A stretch of 64,000 bases of DNA from Leptobacterium sp964389205 (GTDB taxonomy: Bacteria; Bacteroidota; Bacteroidia; Flavobacteriales; Flavobacteriaceae). Location: NCBI GenBank assembly GCA_964389205.1, contig CAYMDH010000002.1, positions 91,588-155,587 on the forward strand, written 5' to 3'. The notes under the pieces were generated by a model. The model made no database searches. It saw only the letters and a list, made by a program, of their open reading frames with translations, and was not told the origin of the DNA. Each line of letters begins with the position of its first letter. Position 1 is the stretch's first letter. Positions 16,263-25,413 of this stretch are shown here, in pieces. Position numbers and translations under genes: made by a program.

Positions 16263-18596
16263 ATGGCCAAAGTATCTAAGAACAAAAAAATAGTTAAAGG
16301 CAAAGGTTTTAGAAAATATATTCTTTGGTTTTGGAGATTATTCGGATTAGGTGTATTAGCTATTGTACTTGTTTTTTTATCGGCTTCTTGGGGCTTCTTG
16401 GGTAAGATGCCCACTTTTGAAGCCTTAGAAAACCCAGAAACCAATTTAGCATCTGAAATTATTTCTTCAGATTTAAAAACTTTAGGGAAGTTTTATTTTA
16501 ATGACAATAGAACTCCAGTAGGTTATAATAATCTTTCAGAGCATTTAGTAAATGCATTAGTTGCTACTGAAGATGTTCGTTATTATAAACATTCAGGGAT
16601 AGATGTAAGAGGAACTTTAAGAGCAGTTGCTTTTTTAGGAAAAAAAGGAGGGGCGAGTACGATCACGCAACAATTGGCTAGACAGTTATTTGTAGGTGAG
16701 AAAGCAACAGGATATCAACGTTATTTTCAAAAAATAAAAGAGTGGGTCATTGCTACTAGGTTAGAAAGAAACTATACCAAGCAAGAGATCATGGCAATGT
16801 ATTTTAATATCTATGATTTTGGGAATAATGCAGATGGAATTCGTTCTGCAGCAAGAATATACTTTGGAAAAGAACCTAAAGAACTTAAAGTAGAAGAATC
16901 TGCAATGTTGGTAGGGATGTTAAAAAACTCTTCCTTATTTAACCCAAGAAAAGAATATAGAAAAGATACTGTTCAACATAGAAGAAATGTGGTATTAAAG
17001 CAAATGCAGAAATATAACTTTATTTCTAAAAGAGAGAAAGATTCTTTGCAACAATTACCGCTTAAAATGAACTTTACACCCGAAACTCATAATTTGGGAA
17101 TTGCCACTTATTTTAGAGAATATCTAAGAGATAAGTTTTTACGTAATTGGATTAATGAAAACCCTAAAGAAGATGGTTCTAAGTATAACATTTCACTAGA
17201 CGGTTTAAAGATCTACACCACTTTAGACTATAGAATGCAAACCTATGCAGAAGAAGCTGTTTCTGAACATATGTCCAGACTACAAGCAGAGTTTTTTGTT
17301 CAAAATACACCAAAACGTAATTCTACGGCTCCCTTTGTAGGGGTAACACCAGAAGAAATAGAAGGGATCTATTCTAGAGCAATGCGCCAATCTGAAAGAT
17401 GGAGAGTCTTGAAGAAAAAAGGAAGAAGTAATAAAGAAATACGCGCATCATTTGATAAGAAAAGAGAGATGACTGTTTTTAGTTGGAAAGGAGATATAGA
17501 TACCATTATGACCCCCTTAGACTCCATTAAATACTATAAGCACTTTTTAAGAACAGGAATGATGTCTATGGATCCAAGAACAGGTCATGTAAAAGCATGG
17601 GTAGGAGGTACAAATTACAAGCATTTTAAGTACGATCAAGTAATACAAGGTGCAAGGCAGGCAGGTTCTACCTTCAAACCTTTTGTGTATGCTACTGCTA
17701 TAGATCAACTTCATTATACCCCTTGTGATTTATTCCCTGATACCCCCTATTGTATCCCTGCTGGGAAACATGGTAATGTAGAAGCATGGTGTCCAAAAAA
17801 TTCTAGTGATGAATATTCGCCAGAAATGAGAACACTTAAAAATGCATTGGCAAATTCTGTAAACACCATTACAGCACAATTAATGGATAAGGTAGGACCT
17901 CAACCAGTAGCGAGTTTGGCAAGAAAACTAGGAGTTACTTCAGAAATATTAGAAGTACCCTCTATTGCATTAGGAACACCAGATATAACCGTTTATGAAA
18001 TGGTAGGTGCCTATGGAGCTTTTGCAAATCAAGGAGTGTATGTAAAACCTGTAATGGTTACTAGAATTGAAGATAAAAATGGTACTATCTTATACGAATA
18101 TATTCCAGAAACCAGAGATGTTTTAAGTAAAGAAGCAGCCTACACAACTGTAAACTTAATGCAAGGGGTTACAGAAGCTGGATCTGGGGGAAGATTAAGA
18201 CATAACTTTGCAGCAAATCAAACGGTTTATAAAGAAATTATTACGGGGTATCCTTATGAACTTACCAATCCTATAGCAGGAAAAACAGGAACAACACAAA
18301 ATCAAAGTGATGGTTGGTTTATGGGCATGGTACCAAACCTAGTTACTGGTGTCTGGGTTGGTGGAGATGACAGGGCAACACATTTCAAATCAATTACCTA
18401 TGGACAAGGAGCCAGTATGGCTTTGCCTATTTGGGGATTATATATGAAAAAGTGTTATGCAGATGCAGACTTAGGAGTTTCTAAGGATGAATTTGAGAAA
18501 CCTGAAAATTTTGATCTAGAAGGAGATTGTAGTAAGGTAAATAGAGATACTGATATAAATTTAGACGAAGACGCTGAAGAAGAGCTTGATTTCTAG
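16263..18596 (+). CDS. Class A penicillin-binding protein (PBP1A-type)
   Basis: A 777-residue bifunctional peptidoglycan synthase. A basic N-terminus and one membrane helix (about residues 18-45) are followed by the glycosyltransferase domain with EDVRYYKHSGID and GGASTITQQLARQLF (residues about 100-140). The transpeptidase domain has GSTFKPF (S-x-x-K), NSVN (SxN) and GKTGTTQ (KTG). The acidic C-terminus (DEDAEEELDF) is short. It starts eight bases after gldH, so it is co-transcribed with ricT-gldH. Confidence 0.95.
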   Translation: MAKVSKNKKIVKGKGFRKYILWFWRLFGLGVLAIVLVFLSASWGFLGKMPTFEALENPETNLASEIISSDLKTLGKFYFNDNRTPVGYNNLSEHLVNALVATEDVRYYKHSGIDVRGTLRAVAFLGKKGGASTITQQLARQLFVGEKATGYQRYFQKIKEWVIATRLERNYTKQEIMAMYFNIYDFGNNADGIRSAARIYFGKEPKELKVEESAMLVGMLKNSSLFNPRKEYRKDTVQHRRNVVLKQMQKYNFISKREKDSLQQLPLKMNFTPETHNLGIATYFREYLRDKFLRNWINENPKEDGSKYNISLDGLKIYTTLDYRMQTYAEEAVSEHMSRLQAEFFVQNTPKRNSTAPFVGVTPEEIEGIYSRAMRQSERWRVLKKKGRSNKEIRASFDKKREMTVFSWKGDIDTIMTPLDSIKYYKHFLRTGMMSMDPRTGHVKAWVGGTNYKHFKYDQVIQGARQAGSTFKPFVYATAIDQLHYTPCDLFPDTPYCIPAGKHGNVEAWCPKNSSDEYSPEMRTLKNALANSVNTITAQLMDKVGPQPVASLARKLGVTSEILEVPSIALGTPDITVYEMVGAYGAFANQGVYVKPVMVTRIEDKNGTILYEYIPETRDVLSKEAAYTTVNLMQGVTEAGSGGRLRHNFAANQTVYKEIITGYPYELTNPIAGKTGTTQNQSDGWFMGMVPNLVTGVWVGGDDRATHFKSITYGQGASMALPIWGLYMKKCYADADLGVSKDEFEKPENFDLEGDCSKVNRDTDINLDEDAEEELDF

Positions 18597-18613
18597 AAAA
18601 TAATTGAAACGTT

Positions 18614-19564
18614 TCACCATTTTTTAAAACCCAATAGCTTCTCTCCCAAAGCAGATAATTTAGCAGTTTTATATTTGATTTGCTCCCAATTTCGCGGATC
18701 TCCTGGAAATGCATACCCCTCTGGTGCAACTCTATTTTTCCAGGAATGAGTACGCCAATTACGCAATTTTTCATTTTCTTCCTCTGCAGGCATCATAGAA
18801 ATGTATTGGGCAATACGAACTTTATTTTTGGAAAGATTTGGACGAATACCATGAGGTAAGCAACTGTTAAAAATCAATAAATCACCAGCTTCCATAGCCA
18901 CTTTAACAAGTTTATCTTTTAACTTAGATACATCCGGTTTAAATCGATCTCTATCTTTTGGTTGTGTTTGTTTCCATGTATCATAGTTTCTAAAAAGCCA
19001 GGGAATGCATTGAAACCCTCCCATATTTTCATCTGTTTGATCAGAAAGCGCTAAAACTCCTTGCACATTTTGTGGCTTGGTTTCTGGATCGTAATCCCAA
19101 TGAATAAAACCCTTATATTCATATCCTTCTCGAATAGGAAAATTTAGGTTGGCTCGATCGATAGTAACCCATAGTTTTTCTGTTCCCCAAACATCTGAAA
19201 AAGCTTCATAAACTCTTTTAGTTTGTCTATTATCCCATAAATATTGATGATTGTATACCTCTACCATTCCTGTGCCAGCCAACTCTTTCATCTTCATTTC
19301 TGCACGTGCTTCTGTATACCATGTAGAAAGCTCTTCCTTGTTCTTTTCTTCAAATTCCCAGAGAAAGTTTGCGGTAACTTCTGCTTGTTTTTTAGGAATC
19401 GCATTTTTAATAACGATATAACCATTTTCTATCCAAAAAATCCAATCATCGTCACTTAATATCTTAAGAGGTTTATTATTGGATCGATTATTTAATTTTA
19501 TTGCGCTGCTTTTGGCAGTAGATGGGTTTCCAGGGATATCTTTATGGTTATTGTTTGTATTCAT
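18614..19564 (-). CDS. Phytanoyl-CoA dioxygenase family protein
   Basis: A 316-residue Fe(II)/2-oxoglutarate-dependent dioxygenase. The facial triad is visible as HWD (His155, Asp157) and LPHG (His238), with Arg250 as the 2-oxoglutarate anchor. The substrate is unknown; family members hydroxylate small molecules, lipids and natural products. It is convergent with the PBP gene and divergent from scoA across a 455-base interval containing a strong palindrome. Confidence 0.85.
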   Translation of the reverse strand: MNTNNNHKDIPGNPSTAKSSAIKLNNRSNNKPLKILSDDDWIFWIENGYIVIKNAIPKKQAEVTANFLWEFEEKNKEELSTWYTEARAEMKMKELAGTGMVEVYNHQYLWDNRQTKRVYEAFSDVWGTEKLWVTIDRANLNFPIREGYEYKGFIHWDYDPETKPQNVQGVLALSDQTDENMGGFQCIPWLFRNYDTWKQTQPKDRDRFKPDVSKLKDKLVKVAMEAGDLLIFNSCLPHGIRPNLSKNKVRIAQYISMMPAEEENEKLRNWRTHSWKNRVAPEGYAFPGDPRNWEQIKYKTAKLSALGEKLLGFKKW

Positions 19565-20019
19565 AATAAATTCATTTAAAAATTTTAAAAAGAAGATTCT
19601 TAAAATTAGGATTAATTTAAGTTTTCCTTCATTGTATTTAAAAAAAATGTCAATTCGAATGATTTTTAGGATAGATTTTTGAAAAAATCAAACAGACGTT
19701 TTATAAAGTAAAAATATATGGGAATAGTTTACACTTTCAAATATTCAATTTCTTTATTATGTTCATTTTGCCTTGATGCAAAATGAACATAATGTATATT
19801 TTTGAATTAGAAATATTCGATATTTAAAAATAAAGATGGATATAAGAAAGCAGATTCAAGTAATAAATAAACCATAAATTAAGTTTATAAAAAATCAAAT
19901 TTTTTCAATCGTACTACTATTCATAAAAATAGCGCCTTTATAAAGAACCCTTAAATTTTTATAAAAGATGTAATGCTTCTTCTAGAATTTTGTAATTTTC
20001 AATTTCAAAATTGGTATCA
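19565..20019. other. Divergent intergenic region between dioxygenase and scoA
   Basis: No gene is seen in 455 bases. It holds the perfect palindrome at 19756-19793 and a TATTTTTG box at about 19797-19804. The rest is AT-rich with no clear structure. Confidence 0.5.
19756..19793. repeat. Perfect 16-bp inverted repeat
   Basis: ATTATGTTCATTTTGC and GCAAAATGAACATAAT flank a six-base loop CTTGAT. A TATTTTTG box follows within five bases on the + strand. It could be an operator for a dimeric regulator or a stem-loop in the scoA leader. Confidence 0.7.
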
Positions 20020-20721
20020 ATGATTAATAAAAAAGTAGCCTCGGTTCATGAAGCATTAATTGGCGTTAAAGATAAAATGACATTTATGTTAGGAGGTTTT
20101 GGACTTTGTGGAATTCCTGAAAACAGTATTGCAGAACTTGTAAAGCTAGGGGTAAAAGATGTAAGCTGTATTTCTAATAATGCAGGAGTCGATGATTTTG
20201 GATTAGGCTTATTATTACAGAATCATCAGATAAAAAAAATGACTTCTTCTTATGTAGGCGAAAATGACGAATTTGAACGCCAAATGCTAAGTGGAGAATT
20301 AGAAGTTGAATTGATCCCTCAAGGAACCTTAGCAGAGCGCTGTAGAGCTGCACAAGGAGGCTTCCCGGCCTTTTATACGCCTGCAGGTTATGGAACTGAA
20401 GTTGCAGAAGGAAAAGAAACCAGAGAGTTTAATGGGAAAATGTATGTTCTCGAAGAAGCTTTTAAAGCAGATTTTGCTTTTGTAAAAGCCTGGAAAGGAG
20501 ATGAAGCAGGAAATTTAATATTTAAAGGAACTGCAAGAAATTTTAATCCTTGTATGTGTGGTGCAGCAAAAATAACGGTTGCTGAGGTTGAAGAATTGGT
20601 GCCTGCTGGAACTCTAGATCCAGATCATATTCATGTTCCAGGAATTTTTGTTCAGCGTATTTTTCAAGGAGAAAAATTTGAAAAGAGAATTGAACAGCGT
20701 ACGGTTAGGAAAAGAGATTAA
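20020..20721 (+). CDS. scoA: 3-oxoacid CoA-transferase subunit A
   Basis: A 233-residue CoA-transferase alpha subunit (succinyl-CoA:3-ketoacid type), which with ScoB moves CoA between succinyl-CoA and acetoacetate. ATG at 20020 (MINKKVAS) is chosen over a TTG nine bases upstream. Visible are the glycine-rich FMLGGFGLCGIPENS near residue 30 and the CMCGAAKITVAEVEE near residue 185. Its partner scoB is 462 bases downstream instead of adjacent, because a small gene and a minisatellite lie between. Confidence 0.93.
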   Translation: MINKKVASVHEALIGVKDKMTFMLGGFGLCGIPENSIAELVKLGVKDVSCISNNAGVDDFGLGLLLQNHQIKKMTSSYVGENDEFERQMLSGELEVELIPQGTLAERCRAAQGGFPAFYTPAGYGTEVAEGKETREFNGKMYVLEEAFKADFAFVKAWKGDEAGNLIFKGTARNFNPCMCGAAKITVAEVEELVPAGTLDPDHIHVPGIFVQRIFQGEKFEKRIEQRTVRKRD

Positions 20722-20761
20722 TAGTTTAATTTGAAGATTTGAAAATCATTTTAATTTGAAA

Positions 20762-21112
20762 ATGAGAAATGACAAGAAAAATATAATAGTTGAATTAACC
20801 TTTGATTTTGCTTTAAGAATAATTGAATTTTCAGAGTACCTAAGAGAATTAAAGAAGTTTGAAATGTCTTCTCAAGTTTTTAGAAGTGGGACTTCAATTG
20901 GAGCTAATATAAGGGAAGCTCAAAATGCTGAAAGTAAGGCAGGTTTTATTCATAAATTCAAGATTTCTGCAAAAGAAGCTGATGAGTTAATCTATTGGTT
21001 GAAGCTTTGTGAAGAGTCTAAACATTATCCTAATCCACCAGAGAATAGTTTAAAAGAGTTAGAATCTATTACAAAGATTATTTCCAAAATTATATCATCC
21101 AGTAAAAAGTAA
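20762..21112 (+). CDS. Four-helix bundle protein (S23/IVP family)
   Basis: A 116-residue, mostly helical protein of the four-helix bundle family first found in 23S rRNA intervening sequences. Typical blocks are YLRELKKFEMSSQVFRSG, TSIGANIREAQNAES and KEADELIYWLKL. The ATG at 20762 is preferred over a TTG six bases upstream. It is inserted between scoA and scoB, flanked on the left by repeated TTAATTTGAA words and on the right by a 16-bp minisatellite, which suggests it came as a mobile or repeat-borne unit. Function is unknown. Confidence 0.85.
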   Translation: MRNDKKNIIVELTFDFALRIIEFSEYLRELKKFEMSSQVFRSGTSIGANIREAQNAESKAGFIHKFKISAKEADELIYWLKLCEESKHYPNPPENSLKELESITKIISKIISSSKK

Positions 21113-21113
21113 T

Positions 21114-21177
21114 TAACACATCATCAAAATAACACATCATCAAAATAACACATCATCAAATTAACACATTATCAAAT
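21114..21177 (+). repeat. Minisatellite, four 16-bp units
   Basis: Four tandem copies of TAACACATCATCAAAA; the last copy has small changes. It ends six bases before the scoB start codon, so it forms part of the scoB leader. Confidence 0.9.
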
Positions 21178-21183
21178 TATAGT

Positions 21184-21837
21184 ATGTTAGATAAAAACGG
21201 AATTGCAAAAAGAATTGCCAAAGAACTTAAAGACAAATACTTTGTTAACCTAGGAATTGGCATACCTACTTTAGTAGCTAATTATATTCCAGAGGGTATC
21301 GAGGTAGAGTTTCAAAGCGAAAACGGTGTTCTGGGAATGGGGCCTTTCCCATTTGAAGGAGAAGAAGATGCCGATATTATAAATGCAGGAAAACAAACTA
21401 TAACTACTCTTCCTGGAGCCTCTTTTTTTGATTCTGCAACCAGTTTTGGAATGATTAGAGGGCAACATGTAGACCTGACTATTTTAGGTGCTATGGAAGT
21501 TTCTGAGAGCGGAGATATAGCAAATTGGAAAATACCTGGAAAAATGGTAAAAGGTATGGGAGGTGCTATGGATTTAGTAGCATCTGCAGAAAATATAATT
21601 GTAGCTATGATGCATACCAATAGAGCAGGTGAATCAAAGTTGTTAAAGAAATGTAGTTTACCACTAACAGGAGTTCGCTGTGTAAAGAAAATAGTTACAA
21701 ATTTAGCAGTACTTGAAGTTACAAACCAAGGATTTAAACTTTTGGAAAGAGCTCCGGGAGTTTCTGTAGAAGAAATTCAAAAAGCAACAGAAGGAACCTT
21801 GCTTATTGAAGGAGATATTCCTGAGATGAGTATTTAA
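21184..21837 (+). CDS. scoB: 3-oxoacid CoA-transferase subunit B
   Basis: A 217-residue CoA-transferase beta subunit. SENGVLGMGPFP near residue 45 holds the catalytic glutamate that forms the CoA thioester. GIGIPTLVANYIP near the start is also typical. It is co-directional with scoA but separated from it by the four-helix-bundle gene and a minisatellite. Confidence 0.93.
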   Translation: MLDKNGIAKRIAKELKDKYFVNLGIGIPTLVANYIPEGIEVEFQSENGVLGMGPFPFEGEEDADIINAGKQTITTLPGASFFDSATSFGMIRGQHVDLTILGAMEVSESGDIANWKIPGKMVKGMGGAMDLVASAENIIVAMMHTNRAGESKLLKKCSLPLTGVRCVKKIVTNLAVLEVTNQGFKLLERAPGVSVEEIQKATEGTLLIEGDIPEMSI

Positions 21838-21845
21838 AAAAGAGA

Positions 21846-21992
21846 ATGAAGAAATACATCGTATGGTTCTTTTTTCTAAATTTTATTAATGTTAAGAATC
21901 AAGATAAGAATACAATGAGTATTACTAGAGGTATTGATTATATTCAAAATGAAGATTTTCCAGAAAAAAAGGTGAGTTTTCTATGTTATTAA
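21846..21992 (+). CDS. Small hypothetical peptide with signal-like N-terminus
   Basis: A 48-codon frame starting eight bases after scoB. The N-terminus MKKYIVWFFFLNF looks like a secretion signal, but the rest (ITRGIDYIQNEDFPEKK) is not recognised. It may be a short remnant of a secreted protein gene or chance. Confidence 0.25.
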   Translation: MKKYIVWFFFLNFINVKNQDKNTMSITRGIDYIQNEDFPEKKVSFLCY

Positions 21993-22104
21993 CAATTAAT
22001 TGTTAATAAAACATGTATTTCATCGATTTTTTAAATCTTTTTGTCGGGTATATGAAATAATTATATATGTTTGACGATAGTAAAGTCCCAAAACTTACTG
22101 ATTT

Positions 22105-22257
22105 ATGAAATCTAAATTACACTTAAATTCAACAAAGTTGAATCAAGACTTAACCGAAATAAAAGAAAAAATTAATTCTTTTCAAGATAGCTGTATTTCA
22201 ACTTTACAATTTACCAAAAGCATTTTTTTAGTTACTAAAAAAGTACTTATGTTATAA
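22105..22257 (+). CDS. Small hypothetical peptide
   Basis: A 50-codon frame, MKSKLHLNSTKLNQDLTEIK..., with a Lys/Asn-rich start like some peptide leaders, one Cys and no double-glycine. It ends nine bases before the left arm of an inverted-repeat element. Coding status is unproven. Confidence 0.25.
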   Translation: MKSKLHLNSTKLNQDLTEIKEKINSFQDSCISTLQFTKSIFLVTKKVLML

Positions 22258-22265
22258 TTTAAAAT

Positions 22266-22426
22266 AATAACGTGAGTTTGAAAACTTTTTTTGCCCTAAA
22301 TCAGTTTTAAACTTACTTAGTTGAAAGTCCCTAAATAATCACCTATCAACTAAAAAGTTATTGACCATGAACTTGACTTTTATTAAATTTATTTGTCCTT
22401 AATTCTTACGTCAAACTCACGTTATT
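22266..22426. repeat. Terminal-inverted-repeat element, about 161 bp
   Basis: The 16-base ends AATAACGTGAGTTTGA and TCAAACTCACGTTATT are perfect inverted repeats. The inner part also has TTAGTTGA and TCAACTAA facing each other near the centre. No reading frame is inside. The right end overlaps the stop codon of the ABC ATPase gene. It fits a MITE-like element or a relic of an insertion. Confidence 0.65.
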
Positions 22427-24110
22427 TCCCTTTGGGGATTGCTTCTATCAACTTTTTTGTATATTCTTTTTTAGGCTGATTATAAATAGCATCAGCATCT
22501 CCTAATTCTTCTATTTTACCCTGATTCATAACCAATAATTGATCAGACATAAATTTCACAACAGAAAGATCATGTGAAATAAAAATATAGGTAAAACCAA
22601 AATTTTCTTTTAACTCATTTAGTAAATTAAGTACGTTTGCTTGAACAGAAATGTCTAAAGCAGAAACAGATTCATCACAAATAATAAGTTTAGGACGCAA
22701 TCCAATAGTTCTTGCAATTCCTATACGCTGTCTTTGACCTCCACTAAACTCATGAGGATACCTATAAAAATATGAAGCATCTAAACCAACTTGTGCTAAT
22801 AATTCTAGTGTTTTCTCTTTTCTTTCAGTGTCATTTTTATAAAGCCCATGGACTTTCATAGGTTCCATAATAGCTTTGCCAACAGGAATCCTTGGGTTTA
22901 ATGAAGCATAGGGGTCTTGAAATATAATTTGTATTTCTTTTCGCAGTTTTCTAACTTCAGAACTATTTAGTTTTGTAATATCTACTCCGTTATAAACAAC
23001 ACTTCCAGCGGTAGCTTTATCTAATTGTAAAATAGCATTTCCTAAGGTAGATTTACCACAACCGCTCTCACCTACCAATCCTAATGTTTCGCCTTCATAA
23101 ATTTTAAAACTAACATTATCTACAGCCTTGAAAACACTTTTTTTAGAAAACGTTCCAGCACTCGAAATATACTCTTTTTCTACATTAATAATTTCTAGAA
23201 GTGGAGTTTGGCTGTATAATTTTTCATGATGATTTTTTCTGTCTTCAGATGTAACTACATCTTCTTGAAAAGAATCATTCATAAAATCATCAATTACAGG
23301 TAATTTTTTTAATCTTTTGTCTAAAGGAGGTTTAGATTTTATAAGTGCTTTGGTATAATTATGTGATGGGTTTATAAAAATATCTGATGTCTTTCCTTGC
23401 TCAACAATTTCTCCTTTATACATAACAATCACTCTATCTGCTATTTCAGACACCAAACTCAAATCATGAGATATAAATAAAATACTCATTCCAGTTTCTT
23501 GTTGAAGCGATTTCAATAAAGCAATGATCTCTTTTTGTACAGTAACATCTAAAGCAGTAGTGGGTTCATCTGCGATAAGAATCTTGGGCTTACAAGCTAT
23601 AGCCATGGCAATCATTACACGTTGTTTTTGACCCCCACTAATTTGATGTGGATAACTCGTGAAAATACGCTCTGGATTTGGGAGTTTTACTTTATTTAAA
23701 AGTAAAAGCGTCTCTGCTTTGGCTTCCTTTTTAGAAAGTGATGTATGTTGAAGTAAAATTTCCATAACCTGAAAACCACAATGTAAAGACGGATTTAGAG
23801 AACTCATTGGTTCTTGAAAAATCATACTAATCTCTTTCCCTCTAATGGGTTTAAATTTATCTTCAGACAGCTGTACTAAATCAATATTGTTAAATGAAAT
23901 AATTCCCGAAGTAATTTTAGAAATCTTTTTTGGAAGTAAGCCTAATAAAGCCAAAGACGAAACAGATTTCCCACTACCAGATTCTCCAACAACTCCTAAA
24001 ATCTCATTTCCTTTCAAAGAAAAAGAACTGCCTTTAACCACTTCGTTAAATACGGTATCAGATTTAAAAGATATAGAAAGATTTTTTACAGAAAGTAAAG
24101 AATTTGACAT
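22422..24110 (-). CDS. ABC transporter, duplicated ATP-binding protein (oligopeptide/nickel type)
   Basis: A 562-residue protein with two complete ABC ATPase domains in one chain, like DppD-DppF fused. The first has GESGSGKS, signature ISGGQKQR and LIADEPTT; the second has GESGCGKST, FSGGQRQR and IICDESVS. Each domain is followed by the oligopeptide-type C-terminal extension. It powers import of peptides or similar solutes, but no permease or binding-protein gene is adjacent, so partners are elsewhere. Its 3' end is embedded in an inverted-repeat element. Confidence 0.92.
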   Translation of the reverse strand: MSNSLLSVKNLSISFKSDTVFNEVVKGSSFSLKGNEILGVVGESGSGKSVSSLALLGLLPKKISKITSGIISFNNIDLVQLSEDKFKPIRGKEISMIFQEPMSSLNPSLHCGFQVMEILLQHTSLSKKEAKAETLLLLNKVKLPNPERIFTSYPHQISGGQKQRVMIAMAIACKPKILIADEPTTALDVTVQKEIIALLKSLQQETGMSILFISHDLSLVSEIADRVIVMYKGEIVEQGKTSDIFINPSHNYTKALIKSKPPLDKRLKKLPVIDDFMNDSFQEDVVTSEDRKNHHEKLYSQTPLLEIINVEKEYISSAGTFSKKSVFKAVDNVSFKIYEGETLGLVGESGCGKSTLGNAILQLDKATAGSVVYNGVDITKLNSSEVRKLRKEIQIIFQDPYASLNPRIPVGKAIMEPMKVHGLYKNDTERKEKTLELLAQVGLDASYFYRYPHEFSGGQRQRIGIARTIGLRPKLIICDESVSALDISVQANVLNLLNELKENFGFTYIFISHDLSVVKFMSDQLLVMNQGKIEELGDADAIYNQPKKEYTKKLIEAIPKGK

Positions 24111-24145
24111 GGTTTAAAGATAGTTATTTCATGATTTTATATAAA

Positions 24146-25300
24146 TTAAATATCACATAATATTTCTGCAGCTTGCTCCAAAGTTTCATTTGTTTTGGCA
24201 AAACAAAAACGAAGTTCTTTATTGTCTTTATCGTTGATATTAAATACAGATATTGGAATAGAAGCGATTTTCTTTTCTTTTGTGAGCCTAGCTGCAAAAC
24301 CTGTATCTGGTTCTTCTGTGATTTTAGAGAAATTTAATAACTGAAAATATGTGCCTTTTGAAGCGGTAAAAGTGAACCTAGAATCTTTTAATAATCGCAA
24401 AAAATAATCGCGTTTTTCTTGATAAAAAGCACCTAACCTAAGATAATGTTCGGGGTTTTTAAGATAGGTAGCAAATGCTTGTTGTTTAGGATGATTAATA
24501 CAAAAAACATCAAATTGATGTACTTTCCTATATTCATTCATTAAGTATGGTGGCGCTGCACAATAACCGGTTTTCCAACCCGTATTATGAAAGGTTTTAC
24601 CAAACGAAGCACAAATAAAAGCACGTTCAGCCAAGCCTGGGAATCGAGAAGCACTTTGATGTTGTTCTTTGTCAAAAATAATATGTTCATAAACCTCGTC
24701 ACTCAACAAAATAATATTAGTGTCTTTTAATATCTTCTCAAGGGTCAACATATCTTTTTTAGACAATACTGTACCACTAGGATTGTGCGGAGTATTGATA
24801 ATGATCATTTTGGTTTTAGGGGATATCTTCTCTGCAACTTCTTTCCAATTAACTGTGAAATCTGAACGAAGTTGTATTAAGATGGGCACTCCTCCTTGAA
24901 GTTCAATAGAAGGTTCATATGAATCGTAAGCAGGTTTTAAAATAATAACTTCATCTCCTATTGAGATAAAAGAAGAAATAATATTAAAAATAGCCTGAGA
25001 AGCTCCAGCTGTAATTGTTATTTCTGTTTCAGGATGATAAGAACGTTTATGTAGTTTTTCTATTTTTTCTGAAATAACCTCACGTAACTCTAAAACTCCA
25101 GGCATGGGAGCATATTGATTATGACCTTCAGCCATGGCCTCAGATACTAAATCACTAAGAGCAGGATCTGAAGGAAAATTTGGAAAACCTTGTGATAAAT
25201 TAAGAGCATTATGACGAGTCGCTAATTGACTCATAATGCTAAAAATATTTGTTTGGATATCGGGAAGCTTCGAATTAAAACGAACAGCGTGATTTGACAT
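24146..25300 (-). CDS. PLP-dependent aminotransferase (methionine aminotransferase-like)
   Basis: A 384-residue fold-type I aminotransferase. The PLP lysine is in ASFGKTFHNTGWK, with NTPHNPSG (Asn-Pro pair) and DEVYEH upstream. The closest recognised type is the YbdL/methionine aminotransferase group, which uses Met and other hydrophobic residues; the exact amino donor cannot be read from sequence. It sits 35 bases upstream of the ABC ATPase gene on the same strand, so the two may be co-transcribed. Confidence 0.85.
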   Translation of the reverse strand: MSNHAVRFNSKLPDIQTNIFSIMSQLATRHNALNLSQGFPNFPSDPALSDLVSEAMAEGHNQYAPMPGVLELREVISEKIEKLHKRSYHPETEITITAGASQAIFNIISSFISIGDEVIILKPAYDSYEPSIELQGGVPILIQLRSDFTVNWKEVAEKISPKTKMIIINTPHNPSGTVLSKKDMLTLEKILKDTNIILLSDEVYEHIIFDKEQHQSASRFPGLAERAFICASFGKTFHNTGWKTGYCAAPPYLMNEYRKVHQFDVFCINHPKQQAFATYLKNPEHYLRLGAFYQEKRDYFLRLLKDSRFTFTASKGTYFQLLNFSKITEEPDTGFAARLTKEKKIASIPISVFNINDKDNKELRFCFAKTNETLEQAAEILCDI

Positions 25301-25413
25301 TGACTATTATTACAATATTAGATGATTATTTGATAAAAATAGATTATTTTTTAGTTTCTTAAAATGATACGTACATTTAAAAATTGTTAAAATAGATTAA
25401 TACACTTTTTTAG

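Noticed and set aside
21114..21177. CRISPR-like repeat
   Set aside because: The units are directly adjacent 16-mers without spacers, so it is a minisatellite.
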